Positions 8,490 to 16,511 of a DNA stretch of 64,000 bases are shown piece by piece; position 1 is the stretch's first letter, and the number at the start of each line of letters is the position of its first letter. This stretch comes from Pararhodobacter sp. (lineage in GTDB: Bacteria > Pseudomonadota > Alphaproteobacteria > Rhodobacterales > Rhodobacteraceae), in NCBI RefSeq assembly GCF_034676545.1, contig NZ_JAUCBZ010000015.1, positions 1,643,001 through 1,707,000 of the forward strand, read 5' to 3'. Under the pieces are notes generated by a model. That model had not been told where the DNA came from. It worked only from the letters and a program-made list of their open reading frames with translations, and did not search any database. Made by a program: the position numbers and the translations under genes.

Positions 8490-9756
8490 AGCCTTGTTGG
8501 CGCTGCCCTGGCTGTTCGAGTTCTGGGCGATGCCGCACCAATTGCCGCCCGAAGGCGCGTGGCGGTCGTGGGTCTGTATGGGGGGACGTGGTGCGGGAAA
8601 AACCCGCGCCGGAGCCGAATGGGTGCGCGCACAAGTCGAGGGCGCGGGGCCGCGTGATCCCGGCCGCGCGCAACGGATCGCCCTGATTGGCGAAACTCAT
8701 GATCAAGTGCGCGAAGTGATGATCTTTGGCGACAGCGGCATTCTGGCCTGCTCGCCGCCCGATCGTCGCCCGAAATGGGAGGCCACACGCCGTCGTCTGG
8801 TCTGGCCCAACGGCGCCGTGGCGCAGTGTTTTTCGGCGCACGAGCCCGAAGCCCTGCGCGGGCCGCAATTCGATGCGGCCTGGGCGGATGAATTGGGCAA
8901 GTGGAAAAAGGCCGATGAGGTCTGGGACATGCTGCAATTTGCGCTGCGCCTGGGCGATCAGCCGCAATGCGTGGTGACAACGACGCCGCGCGCGCAGGCG
9001 ACCCTGAAAGGGTTGCTCAAGAACCCCTCGACCGTTCTGACGCAAGCGCCGACCCAAGCCAATCGCGCCTGGTTGGCCGACAGTTTCCTGACCGAGATCG
9101 AGACGCGCTATGGCGGCACACGCTTGGGACGGCAGGAACTGGAAGGCGTGCTGTTGGATGACACCGAGGGCACGCTGTTCCCGCAGGCCTTGTTGGACGG
9201 GTGCCGCATCGACAAGGCTCCGGCGGTTGATCGCGTGGTCGTCGCGCTTGACCCGGCGGTGACCGGGCACGCAGGCTCGGATCTCTGCGGAATCGTGGTC
9301 GTCGGCGCGGTCACACAGGGGCCGGTGGCGGATTGGCGCGCCTATGTACTGGAGGACGCCAGCATTCGGGCCTCTAGTCCGACAGACTGGGCAAATGCGG
9401 CGATTGAGGCGATGCAACGCCACGGTGCCGAGAAACTGGTGGCCGAGGTCAATCAGGGCGGCGATCTGGTGGCCAGCGTCCTGCAACAAGTGGACCCGCT
9501 GATCCCCTATCGGGGCGTGCACGCGACGCGCGGCAAGTCGGCGCGGGCGGAACCCGTGGCGGCGCTATATGAGCAAGGCCGGGTAAAGCATCTGCGCGGG
9601 CTCGGCCCGTTGGAAGAGCAAATGGCGCAAATGACCGCCCAAGGCTTTCGCGGCACCGGCAGCCCGGATCGGCTGGATGCCTTGGTCTGGGCCTTGCACG
9701 AGCTGATGCTGGAGCCAGCCGCCAAATGGCGCCGCCCGCGCGTGCGTTCGCTCTGA
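8335..9756 (+). CDS. GTA ORFg2, large terminase (TerL)
   Basis: DNA-packaging motor of the gene transfer agent; 473 residues. The ATPase domain has Walker A GGRGAGKT (83-90) and an acidic Walker B-like AWADELGKW (182-190). The RNase H-like nuclease domain begins near VVVALDPAVTG, with Asp306 and Asp316 as candidate metal ligands. I chose GTG 8335, which has an ideal GGAGG 8 nt upstream; ATG 8368 lacks any ribosome site. This start is inside g1. The TerL lineage is GTA-type, which packages random host DNA. Confidence 0.92.
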   Translation: MNAQSLKNTNPMSDPETESWISGPHAPRSDAEWIACAPHSVRERFLADLTDKALLALPWLFEFWAMPHQLPPEGAWRSWVCMGGRGAGKTRAGAEWVRAQVEGAGPRDPGRAQRIALIGETHDQVREVMIFGDSGILACSPPDRRPKWEATRRRLVWPNGAVAQCFSAHEPEALRGPQFDAAWADELGKWKKADEVWDMLQFALRLGDQPQCVVTTTPRAQATLKGLLKNPSTVLTQAPTQANRAWLADSFLTEIETRYGGTRLGRQELEGVLLDDTEGTLFPQALLDGCRIDKAPAVDRVVVALDPAVTGHAGSDLCGIVVVGAVTQGPVADWRAYVLEDASIRASSPTDWANAAIEAMQRHGAEKLVAEVNQGGDLVASVLQQVDPLIPYRGVHATRGKSARAEPVAALYEQGRVKHLRGLGPLEEQMAQMTAQGFRGTGSPDRLDALVWALHELMLEPAAKWRRPRVRSL

Positions 9757-9762
9757 TCGTCA

Positions 9763-9830
9763 TCATCTTGCCAAAAATACTCTGGGGGGTGAGCCGCGCA
9801 GCGGCGAGGGGGGCAACGCCCCCTTTTTTC
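9763..9830. repeat. Interspersed GC-rich repeat with terminator hairpin, inside the GTA cluster
   Basis: ATCTTGCCAAAAATACTC, then GGGGGGTGA, a CCGCGCAGCGG dyad and a closing G/C hairpin. It is the same block order as at 5311-5386 and 49312-49376. It falls in the 201-bp gap between TerL and portal genes, the first real gap in the cluster. Confidence 0.75.
9809..9829 (+). terminator. Intrinsic terminator-like hairpin between GTA g2 and g3
   Basis: GGGGGC (9809-9814), AAC loop, GCCCCC (9818-9823), then six T residues (9824-9829). It forms the 3' end of the interspersed repeat and is oriented to stop transcription coming from g1-g2 before g3. Confidence 0.65.
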
Positions 9831-9957
9831 CTGTGTTGCGCTCCAGCACGGACCACCGCGCGGTGCCCTTCCGGAATGGCAAGCTTTTGACGCGATAACT
9901 CCATTCAAGGCCGAGGCACCAGGCAATCACGGGTGCCACGCGACAAGGAGGCAATGC

Positions 9958-11154
9958 ATGTTCGATTTCTTACGCAAGCCGGTGGCAGCTCCCGAGGCCA
10001 AGGCGTCGGCTGTTGGGCCGTTGACGGCCGGAGCAGTCGGGCGGATGGCAGCGATTCAGGCGGCAACACAGCCACGCTGGACGGCGCGCGATACCGTCTC
10101 GCTGACCCGCGCCGGGTTTCAGGGCAATCCGGTCGGCTTCCGCGCGGTTCGTCTGATTTCCGAGGCAGCAGCCGCGCTGCCAATGGTCTTGCAAGACTGC
10201 GATCGCCGCTATGACCAGCACCCGTTGCTGGGCTTGCTGCGACGCCCGAATCCGGCGCAAGGCCGCGCCGAGTTTCTTGAGGCGGTCTATGCACAGATCC
10301 TGCTTTCTGGCAGCGCCTATATCGAGGCGGTCGCCGGGTCCGAGACCGGACTGCCCGCCGAACTGCATGTGCTGCGCTCTGACCGCATGAGCGTCATTCC
10401 GGGCACCGACGGCTGGCCTGCGGGCTATGAATACGCGGTAGGGGGTCGCAAGCATCGCTTTGTGGCCGGTGATGGCCCGTCGCCGATTTGCCATGTGCGC
10501 TCTTATCATCCGCTGGACGATCACTATGGGCTGTCGCCCATCGAGGCCGCCGCGACCGCGTTGGATGTGCACACCAGTGCCAGCCGCTGGTCGAAGGCGT
10601 TGCTGGACAATGCCGCGCGGCCGTCGGGGGCGATTGTTTTCCGCGGTTCGGACGGTCAGACCTCGATGTCGCCCGAGCAATTCGAGCGGTTGCAGGAAGA
10701 AATGGAGATGCATCATCAGGGCGCGCGCAATGCGGGTCGGCCGATGTTGCTGGAGGGCGGCCTGGACTGGAAGCCCATGGGCTTCAGCCCCTCGGATATG
10801 GAATTCCACAAGACCAAAGAGGCCGCCGGGCGCGAGATTGCCCTCGCCTTTGGGGTGCCGCCGATGCTGCTGGGGATCACCGGTGATGCGACCTACGCCA
10901 ATTACCAAGAGGCCAATCGCGGGTTCTATCGTCTGACGGTGCTGCCCTTGGCGGCCAAGGTCACGGATTCGCTGTCGCATTGGCTGTCGGGTTACGTCGG
11001 CGAGGCTTTGGAGCTGAAACCTGACCTCGATCAAGTGCCCGCCTTGGCGATCGAGCGCGATCAACATTGGCGCCGGGTGGCCGAGGCCGAGTTCTTGTCT
11101 GACGCCGAAAAGCGCGCGCTTCTGGGGCTTTCGCCACGGTCGGAGGGTGCATGA
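9958..11154 (+). CDS. GTA ORFg3, portal protein
   Basis: A 398-residue HK97-type phage portal protein. It would form the dodecameric ring at one capsid vertex through which TerL pumps DNA and to which the adaptor binds. Recognisable family stretches are GNPVGFRAVRLISEAAAALP near the N-terminus, DDHYGLSPIEAA in the middle, and TGDATYANYQEANRGFYR near the end. AAGGAGG 6 nt upstream supports ATG 9958. The stop overlaps the next ATG (ATGA). An internal repeat and terminator-like hairpin separates it from g2. Confidence 0.93.
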   Translation: MFDFLRKPVAAPEAKASAVGPLTAGAVGRMAAIQAATQPRWTARDTVSLTRAGFQGNPVGFRAVRLISEAAAALPMVLQDCDRRYDQHPLLGLLRRPNPAQGRAEFLEAVYAQILLSGSAYIEAVAGSETGLPAELHVLRSDRMSVIPGTDGWPAGYEYAVGGRKHRFVAGDGPSPICHVRSYHPLDDHYGLSPIEAAATALDVHTSASRWSKALLDNAARPSGAIVFRGSDGQTSMSPEQFERLQEEMEMHHQGARNAGRPMLLEGGLDWKPMGFSPSDMEFHKTKEAAGREIALAFGVPPMLLGITGDATYANYQEANRGFYRLTVLPLAAKVTDSLSHWLSGYVGEALELKPDLDQVPALAIERDQHWRRVAEAEFLSDAEKRALLGLSPRSEGA

Positions 11155-11396
11155 CGGCGCAGAAACGCTCAGTCGGCGGGTCTCGGTTTCTCTATGACAG
11201 CTTTGACCTCGCACAGGCCCGGATTGATGCCCAGGAGCGCGTCGACATCGAGCGCCGCGCCGGCATGGAGTATCGGCTGGGCCGCATCGAAGAGGGTCTG
11301 GAGCGTATCGAGCGGCGCTTGTGGCTGGTGGTTTACGGGGTGGCGTCGGGCGTGCTGGTGCACGGGGCGCTGGCTCTTTTGGTGGCACGGATCTGA
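11151..11396 (+). CDS. GTA ORFg3.5, small head-associated protein
   Basis: An 81-residue protein at the g3.5 position of RcGTA-like clusters, between portal and protease, and annotated in homologues as a GTA head-formation protein. It has a charged helical N-terminal half (RIDAQERVDIERRAGMEYR, IEEGLERIERRL) suited to a coiled coil. A single C-terminal hydrophobic helix (LWLVVYGVASGVLVHGALAL) looks like a membrane anchor. It overlaps the portal stop by ATGA, indicating translational coupling. Its exact role is not clear. Confidence 0.8.
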   Translation: MTAQKRSVGGSRFLYDSFDLAQARIDAQERVDIERRAGMEYRLGRIEEGLERIERRLWLVVYGVASGVLVHGALALLVARI

Positions 11397-11405
11397 GGAG
11401 AGACG

Positions 11406-11942
11406 ATGACAGGGCTGGAAACAAAATTCACCCAACCGGGTGTGGCATTGTCCGACGGATCGCTGATCCGGGGCTATGCGTCGGTGTTTGGCGTCAAGGA
11501 TCGCGGCGGTGATATCGTCATGCCCGGTGCCTATAGCGCCAGCCTGAAACGGCTGACCGAGGCCGGCGGCGGGGTGCGGATGCTGTGGCAACACGATCAG
11601 GGCCAACCGATTGGCGTCTGGGATGAAGTTGTCGAGGATACGCACGGATTGCGGGTCCGGGGCCGTCTGCTGACCGATGTGGCCAAGGGCCGCGAGGCGG
11701 CGGCGCTGATGGCGGCGGGTGCGGTCGACGGATTGTCGATTGGCTACCGCACGCTTCGGGCGGAAAAACAGACTGGCGGCGGGCGGCGGCTCTATGAATT
11801 GGAGCTTTGGGAGGTGTCGTTGGTGACCTTCCCGATGCTGCCGGTGGCGCGGGTCTCGGCCAAGGAAGACACCCGTGGCGAAAGCCTGATGGCGGTGTTT
11901 GCCAAGGGCTTGGACGAGGCGCGAGGCGCGCTGAAACGCTGA
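11406..11942 (+). CDS. GTA ORFg4, HK97-family prohead protease
   Basis: Serine protease that matures the capsid by clipping the scaffold-like delta domain of the major capsid protein; 178 residues. The family core is visible: RGYASVFGVKDRGGDIVMPG near residue 22, catalytic His63 in LWQHDQG and catalytic Ser111 in VDGLSIGYRT. GGAGAG precedes ATG 11406. It sits directly before the capsid gene, as in HK97-like phages and RcGTA. Length and order are normal. Confidence 0.93.
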   Translation: MTGLETKFTQPGVALSDGSLIRGYASVFGVKDRGGDIVMPGAYSASLKRLTEAGGGVRMLWQHDQGQPIGVWDEVVEDTHGLRVRGRLLTDVAKGREAAALMAAGAVDGLSIGYRTLRAEKQTGGGRRLYELELWEVSLVTFPMLPVARVSAKEDTRGESLMAVFAKGLDEARGALKR

Positions 11943-12048
11943 ACCCCATGCGTTTCACAACAGACAGCGCACGGGCTTTCGGCCTGTGCGGTGGAGGCGG
12001 GTGCCGTGGTGCGGCCTGCCGTACCAGGACAACCCAGAAAGGATGGAC

Positions 12049-13272
12049 ATGAACAGCAGCGATTTTCCCGGCTCCGATATCCAATTCGGCCAGGGCAATG
12101 ACGAGGCGCAAGAGCCGGTCGGCGAGGCGGCGCAACTGAAGACTGCGATGGAGGGGTTTGTGAACGAAATCAAATCTTTCCGCGCAGATGTAACGGGCAA
12201 TTTGAAAAAACAGGACGAGCGACTGACCATGCTGGACCGTAAATTTACCACCAAGACCGCGCGCCCCGTGCTGGCGCAATCCGACGCTGGCCAAGGCCTG
12301 CACCTGAAGGCGTTCGACGCCTATCTGCGCAGCGGCGACGACGACGCGCTGCGGGGCATCGTGCTGGAAGGCAAGGGCATGAACACCGCCGTAAACTCGG
12401 AGGGTGGCTATCTTGTGGATCCGCAAACCTCCGAGCGGATTCAGGGCGTGCTTTATGCCTCGGCCTCGATCCGGGCAATTGCAAGCGTTGTGCAGGTCGA
12501 AGCCGGCTCGTTTGATGTGCTGGTCGACCACGGCGATGTCGGGTCCGGTTGGGCGACCGAAGCAGGCCCGATCGCCGAAACCGGCAGCGCCGCGATTGAT
12601 CGCATCTCGATCAAGCTGCACGAGCTGTCAGCGATGCCAAAGGCCAGCCAGCGGTTGCTGGAAGACAGCGCCTTTGACGTCGAGGGCTGGCTGGCCGACC
12701 GCATCGCGCAGAAGTTTGCACGCGCCGAGGCTGCGTCCTTTATCGCCGGTGACGGCGTGGACAAGCCGCGCGGCATCCTGAACCACACGATTGCCGCCAA
12801 TGACACGGCGGTCTGGGGGCAGTTGGGTTATGTTGCAACGGGCGCCGCTGGCGATTTTGACGGCACCAACCCAGCCGATGCCATCGTCGATCTGGTTTAT
12901 GCCTTGGAGGCGGGTTACCGCGCCAATGCGGCTTTCGTGATGAATTCGAAAACCGCCGGTGCGGTGCGCAAGATGAAGGACGCCGATGGTCGCTTCTTGT
13001 GGTCGGACGGCCTGGCCGCAGGCGAGCCCGCGCGCTTGATGGGCTACCCGGTGCTGATCGCCGAGGATATGCCCGACATTGCCGCCGATGCCCACGGCAT
13101 CGCCTTTGGTGACTTCCGCGCGGGTTATACCGTCGCCGAGCGCCCTGATCTGCGCGTGCTGCGCGACCCGTTCAGCGCCAAGCCACACGTCCTGTTCTAT
13201 GCCACCAAGCGGGTCGGCGGCGATGTGACGGACTTCAACGCGATCAAATTGCTGAAGTTCTCGGTCTCGTAA
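12049..13272 (+). CDS. GTA ORFg5, major capsid protein (HK97 fold)
   Basis: A 407-residue HK97-fold capsid protein forming the small GTA head. Residues ~29-66 (AAQLKTAMEGFVNEIKSFRA onward) are a predicted coiled-coil delta domain. A TTKTARPV stretch just after it is a plausible cleavage site for the g4 protease. The capsid domain starts with GLHLKAFDAYLR, followed by GGYLVDPQT and SASIRAIASVVQV. I chose ATG 12049, preceded by AAAGGA at 5-nt spacing; ATG 12043 and an open frame back to 11986 are less likely. A strong hairpin follows the stop. Confidence 0.93.
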   Translation: MNSSDFPGSDIQFGQGNDEAQEPVGEAAQLKTAMEGFVNEIKSFRADVTGNLKKQDERLTMLDRKFTTKTARPVLAQSDAGQGLHLKAFDAYLRSGDDDALRGIVLEGKGMNTAVNSEGGYLVDPQTSERIQGVLYASASIRAIASVVQVEAGSFDVLVDHGDVGSGWATEAGPIAETGSAAIDRISIKLHELSAMPKASQRLLEDSAFDVEGWLADRIAQKFARAEAASFIAGDGVDKPRGILNHTIAANDTAVWGQLGYVATGAAGDFDGTNPADAIVDLVYALEAGYRANAAFVMNSKTAGAVRKMKDADGRFLWSDGLAAGEPARLMGYPVLIAEDMPDIAADAHGIAFGDFRAGYTVAERPDLRVLRDPFSAKPHVLFYATKRVGGDVTDFNAIKLLKFSVS

Positions 13273-13297
13273 CGCCCTGAGACTGCACAAGATTGGG

Positions 13298-13319
13298 CCG
13301 ACCCCAAGGGCGGGGTCGG
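13298..13319 (+). terminator. Hairpin after the GTA capsid gene
   Basis: CCGACCCC (13298-13305) pairs perfectly with GGGGTCGG (13312-13319) around a 6-nt loop. There is no U tract, so it may protect the capsid mRNA 3' end or attenuate downstream expression rather than fully terminate. It occupies the 201-bp gap before g6. Confidence 0.5.
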
Positions 13320-13473
13320 TTCGATGGCGGCGCAGGCGTGAACGGCGGGCCCTCTGGGCTTTTCGCCTCGTATCGTCCGGCTGCTCCCTATCCGTGCGAG
13401 CGGTACGGGGACGCGCCTGCGCCGGTTTTCAGCCCCAAAGATCTAGCCACCCAGTGGCGCCAAGGAGGCAAGC

Positions 13474-14065
13474 ATGGATTTGATTGAAACCAGTTTGGTA
13501 GATGACGGCGACCTGCCCGTTGCAGCGTTTCGCGCGCATCTGCGTCTGGGCGCAGGCTTTGCCGACGAGGCGACCGCAGACACGCTGCTGATCCAGTATC
13601 TGCGCGCAGCCATTGCGGTGATCGAGGCGCGCACCGGCAAGGCCCTGATGACACGCGGCTTTCGGCTGACCCTGCCGCGGTGGCGCTGGGCCGATGCACA
13701 GGCCCTGCCGGTGGCCCCGGTCTCGGCGATCACGGCCCTGACCCTGCGCGATGTGGCGGGAACGCCCAACGTGGTCGAGGCGTCGCGTTATCGCCTGGTG
13801 ACCGAGCGGCACCGCCCGCAGGTCGCGGCGACAGGTGCGGTTCTGCCAATGGTGCCCACCAAGGGTTCCGCCGAGGTTGATTTCACCGCCGGCTTTTGGC
13901 GCGATCTGGGACGCAGTTCCGGATGACTTGCGCCAGGCGGTGATGCTGCTGGCCGCGCAGTTTTATGAAAACCGCGCCGAGGGTGACGCAGCGTTGCCGG
14001 GTGCCGTCGAGGCGCTGATCGCGCGTTGGGTGCCTGTTCGGATCACCGCAGGGGGGCATCGCTGA
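13474..14065 (+). pseudogene. GTA ORFg6, head-tail adaptor, interrupted by a +T frameshift
   Basis: Adaptor protein that joins portal to tail in RcGTA. The frame from ATG 13474 (AAGGAGG upstream) encodes MDLIETSLVDDGDLPVAAF and family-like sequence to VDFTAGF at 13896, then goes out of frame and stops at 13926. The natural continuation, GAIWDAVPDDLRQAVMLLA, is in the +1 frame and ends at 14065, where TGATG couples to g7. Removing one T from the four-T run at 13894-13897 restores one 196-residue protein, a normal size for g6. It is either a real inactivating mutation or a homopolymer base-call error. Confidence 0.85.
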
Positions 14066-14400
14066 TGGCCTATGCCCTGAACCGACCGATGGTGCTGGAG
14101 GAGGTCGCAACGACCCCCGATGGCGCGGGCGGCTACACGACCAGCTGGACCGCGCTGGGCACGCTCTGGGCCGAGTTGCGCGCCGGGTCCGGCACGCAAC
14201 AACGCGGCGCGATTGCCCCCGAGGGGCGCATGAGTTTCCGCATCTATCTGCGCGCCGCGCCGCAAGGCAGCCCACAGCGCCCGCGCCCCGATCAACGCCT
14301 GCGCGAGGGGAGCCGTGTGTTCACCATTCTGGCGGTCTCCGAGGCCGATCCCCAAGGCGCCTATCTGTTGTGCCACGCCCGCGAGGAGGTGCCCGCATGA
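14065..14400 (+). CDS. GTA ORFg7, head-tail stopper/adaptor
   Basis: A 111-residue protein of the phage head-tail joining (SPP1 gp16-like) type; in RcGTA gp7 is the stopper that seals the filled head. The sequence starts MAYALNRPMVLEEVATTPDG and has the characteristic GGYTTSWTALGTLWAELR stretch and RVFTILAVSEADPQG near the end. The start ATG overlaps the g6 stop (TGATG), and its own stop overlaps the g8 start (ATGA), so it is tightly coupled to both. Confidence 0.88.
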   Translation: MAYALNRPMVLEEVATTPDGAGGYTTSWTALGTLWAELRAGSGTQQRGAIAPEGRMSFRIYLRAAPQGSPQRPRPDQRLREGSRVFTILAVSEADPQGAYLLCHAREEVPA

Positions 14401-14804
14401 GCTATCAATCAGCCGCCGCCCTGCAGCAGGCGTTGTACGACATGCTGACCAATGATCCCACGTTGACCGGGTTGTTGCCGGGGGGCGTGCATGACGCGCC
14501 GCTGCCGGGAACGCCGCAGGGCACCTATGGCGTGCTTGGCGTCGAGGATGCCATCGACCGCTCCGATATCACCGGGCCGGGCGCAGAGCACCGGGTGGGG
14601 ATAGCGGTGGTCAGTGACGCCTCGGGGTTCCTGGTTGCCAAAAGTGCCGCGGCACGAATTTCGCAGATTCTGCCCGACATGCAGCCAGCCCTGAGCACGG
14701 GGCGTGTCGTGGCGATCTGGTTTCATCAAGCGCGTGCGCGGCAGGTCGAGGGCGGCAGTATCCGCCGGATCGACCTGACATTCCGCGTGCGTATCGAAGG
14801 CTAA
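14397..14804 (+). CDS. GTA ORFg8, tail terminator (DUF3168)
   Basis: A 135-residue DUF3168 protein; in RcGTA this is the tail terminator ring that caps the tail tube at the head end. Recognisable stretches are LQQALYDMLTNDPTLTGLLP, GVYDAP-type text (GVHDAPLPG), and the C-terminal strand IRRIDLTFRVRIEG. It starts at ATG 14397 within the stop of g7. No anomaly seen. Confidence 0.88.
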   Translation: MSYQSAAALQQALYDMLTNDPTLTGLLPGGVHDAPLPGTPQGTYGVLGVEDAIDRSDITGPGAEHRVGIAVVSDASGFLVAKSAAARISQILPDMQPALSTGRVVAIWFHQARARQVEGGSIRRIDLTFRVRIEG

Positions 14805-14829
14805 TTCATAGACATAAGGAGTGCCTGCC

Positions 14830-15315
14830 ATGGCGGTGCAAAGCGGCAAGGATCTGTTGATCAAAATGGACATGACCGGAGCGGGTCAGTTCGAAACCAT
14901 CGCGGGGCTGCGCGCATCGCGCATCAGCTTCAACGCCGAGACGGTCGATGTGACCAGTCTCGACAGCCTGGGCGGCTGGCGCGAGTTGCTGGCGGGCGCG
15001 GGTGTCAAGGCGGCGTCGATCTCGGGCTCGGGCGTGTTCCGCGATGCGGCGACGGATGAACGGGCGCGCGCCGTGTTCTTCAACGGCGAAATTCCGGATT
15101 TTCAGGTGATCATCCCGGATTTCGGCACCGTCGAGGGCGCGTTCCAGATCACCAGCATCGAATACGCCGGCTCGTATAACGGCGAGGCGACGTATGAGTT
15201 GTCCTTGGCCTCGGCCGGGGCGTTGGAATTCGTTGCCGCAACCGCCGGGGCCGCCGCGCCGCTGGATTACATGGGCGACGGTGGTGATCAGCCTCCGGCG
15301 GAGCCTGAGGCATGA
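14830..15315 (+). CDS. GTA ORFg9, major tail (tube) protein
   Basis: A 161-residue major tail protein that builds the short tail tube hexamers. Typical features are the opening AVQSGKDLLIKMDMTGAG, the VDVTSLDSLGGWRELLAGAG stretch and a strand-rich body ending in TYELSLASAGALEF. The last ~25 residues are Ala/Pro/Asp rich and probably disordered. ATAAGGAG at 14814-14821 supports ATG 14830 rather than GTG 14821. It overlaps g10 by ATGA. Confidence 0.92.
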   Translation: MAVQSGKDLLIKMDMTGAGQFETIAGLRASRISFNAETVDVTSLDSLGGWRELLAGAGVKAASISGSGVFRDAATDERARAVFFNGEIPDFQVIIPDFGTVEGAFQITSIEYAGSYNGEATYELSLASAGALEFVAATAGAAAPLDYMGDGGDQPPAEPEA

Positions 15316-15635
15316 GCAACCCTTATGCGGGCGAGGTGGCGCTGGTCATCAATGGCGAGCGGCGGGTGTTGAAACTCACGCTGGGGGCCTTGGCCGAACT
15401 CGAAGGCGCGCTCGGGGCTCAAAGCCTCGTCGCGCTGGTCGAGAAATTCGAGGGCGGTGCGTTCTCGGCGCGTGATGTGATGGCGTTGATCCTGGCCGGG
15501 CTGCATGGCGCGGGCCAGAGCACCAACGCCGACGATCTGCTGCACGCCGATATCGAGGGCGGCGCGGTGGCGGCGGCGCGCGCGGCGGCGCGGTTGCTGG
15601 CCTTGGCCTTTGCCTTGCCAGAGGCCCGCGCGTGA
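15312..15635 (+). CDS. GTA ORFg10, tail assembly chaperone (GTA gp10 family)
   Basis: A 107-residue GTA-gp10 family protein at the place where siphophages encode tail assembly chaperones, between tail tube and tape measure genes. It starts with a strand-rich segment (GEVALVINGERRVLKLTLGA) followed by helices (LAELEGALGAQSLVALVEKF). Its start lies in the g9 stop and its stop overlaps the g10.1 start. In many phages the two chaperone forms arise by ribosomal frameshifting. Here there are two separate overlapping ORFs instead. Confidence 0.85.
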   Translation: MSNPYAGEVALVINGERRVLKLTLGALAELEGALGAQSLVALVEKFEGGAFSARDVMALILAGLHGAGQSTNADDLLHADIEGGAVAAARAAARLLALAFALPEARA

Positions 15636-15985
15636 CACGACCAAGCGGATTGGACTGGCCGGGTTTGCTGAGCGCGGGGCTGCATGGCCTCGGGCTGAAG
15701 CCCGCCGAATTCTGGGCGCTGACGCCCATCGAACTGATGCTGATGCTGGGACGGGATCAAACCGCCGAGGGAAGCTTTACGCGGGATCGCCTGGAGGCCC
15801 TGCTGCGGCAGTTTCCGGACCAGACAGCACCGCAGAAAACGGAGACGGATGATGGCGGCAATGGACGAACTGGCCGTGCAACTGGCAGAGCTGGAAGCAC
15901 GGATGGCGGCGACCTCGGATATGGTGTCGAGCCTCGATTCCGGTCTTGCAGACATGGGGCGCAGCCTGATCGAGACAAACCGTGA
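15632..15985 (+). CDS. GTA ORFg10.1, phage tail assembly chaperone-like, probably missing its normal stop
   Basis: The first ~70 residues (MTRPSGLDWPGLLSAGLHGL, then FWALTPIELMLMLG) match the short g10.1/rcc01693-type tail chaperone that precedes the tape measure gene. The frame then continues 45 more codons of low-quality sequence to 15985, overlapping g11 by 137 bp out of frame. One extra A in the AAAA run at 15836-15839 would end the protein as PQKNGDG with a TGATG overlap to g11 at 15849, the coupling style used throughout this cluster. So the long tail is probably an artefact of a 1-base deletion, real or technical. Confidence 0.7.
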   Translation: MTRPSGLDWPGLLSAGLHGLGLKPAEFWALTPIELMLMLGRDQTAEGSFTRDRLEALLRQFPDQTAPQKTETDDGGNGRTGRATGRAGSTDGGDLGYGVEPRFRSCRHGAQPDRDKP

Positions 15986-16508
15986 AATGACCGGTCTGTC
16001 GCGGTCGCTGGGCAGCGGCTTGCGCAAGGCTTTTGATGGCGTGGTGTTTGACGGGATGCGCCTGTCGGATGCGATGCGCTCGCTGGGGCGTTCGATCTCG
16101 GATGCGATCTATTCGGCAACCATGCGGCCGGTGCAATCGGCGCTGGGCGGGGCGATGTCCTCGATGATCAGCAGCATGATGGGCGGTGCCTTGCCCTTTG
16201 CCAATGGCGCGTCGTTCAGTCAGGGCCGGGTGATGCCCTTTGCCCAAGGCGGCGTGGTGTCGTCGCCGGTTGCCTTTCCGATGCGGGGCGGCACAGGCCT
16301 GATGGGCGAGGCCGGGCCTGAGGCGATCATGCCGCTGACCCGTGGGGCTGATGGCCGCCTGGGCGTGCGCGCGGCAGGCGGCGGTGGGCGGGCGATGAAT
16401 GTGGTGATCAACGTCTCAACGCCCGACGTTTCGGGCTTTCAGCGTAGCCAGTCGCAAATCGCGGCGCAAATGCAGCGTCTCTTGACGCAAGGCCAAAGGA
16501 ACTACTGA
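15849..16508 (+). CDS. GTA ORFg11, tail tape measure protein
   Basis: A 219-residue short tape measure protein; its length fits the stubby GTA tail. The N-terminal part (LAELEARMAATSDMVSSLDS) is helical. The centre is Met/Ser/Gly-rich with hydrophobic stretches (SALGGAMSSMISSMMGGALP). The end has the typical MGEAGPEAIMPL motif shared by lambdoid tape measure proteins. ATGs at 15849, 15852 and 15861 are all possible starts. It follows g10.1 and precedes the distal tail gene, as in RcGTA. Confidence 0.88.
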   Translation: MMAAMDELAVQLAELEARMAATSDMVSSLDSGLADMGRSLIETNREMTGLSRSLGSGLRKAFDGVVFDGMRLSDAMRSLGRSISDAIYSATMRPVQSALGGAMSSMISSMMGGALPFANGASFSQGRVMPFAQGGVVSSPVAFPMRGGTGLMGEAGPEAIMPLTRGADGRLGVRAAGGGGRAMNVVINVSTPDVSGFQRSQSQIAAQMQRLLTQGQRNY

Positions 16509-16511
16509 ACA

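Noticed and set aside
13891..13926. Programmed ribosomal frameshift in GTA g6
   Set aside because: No heptameric slippery sequence or stable downstream hairpin seen, and the shift needed (+1) restores one normal protein; a mutation or base-call error is simpler.
15505..15852. Open frame overlapping g10 and g10.1 ending at TGATG
   Set aside because: Its protein is Arg/Ala/Pro random text; only its stop position is informative, as the likely ancestral stop of g10.1.
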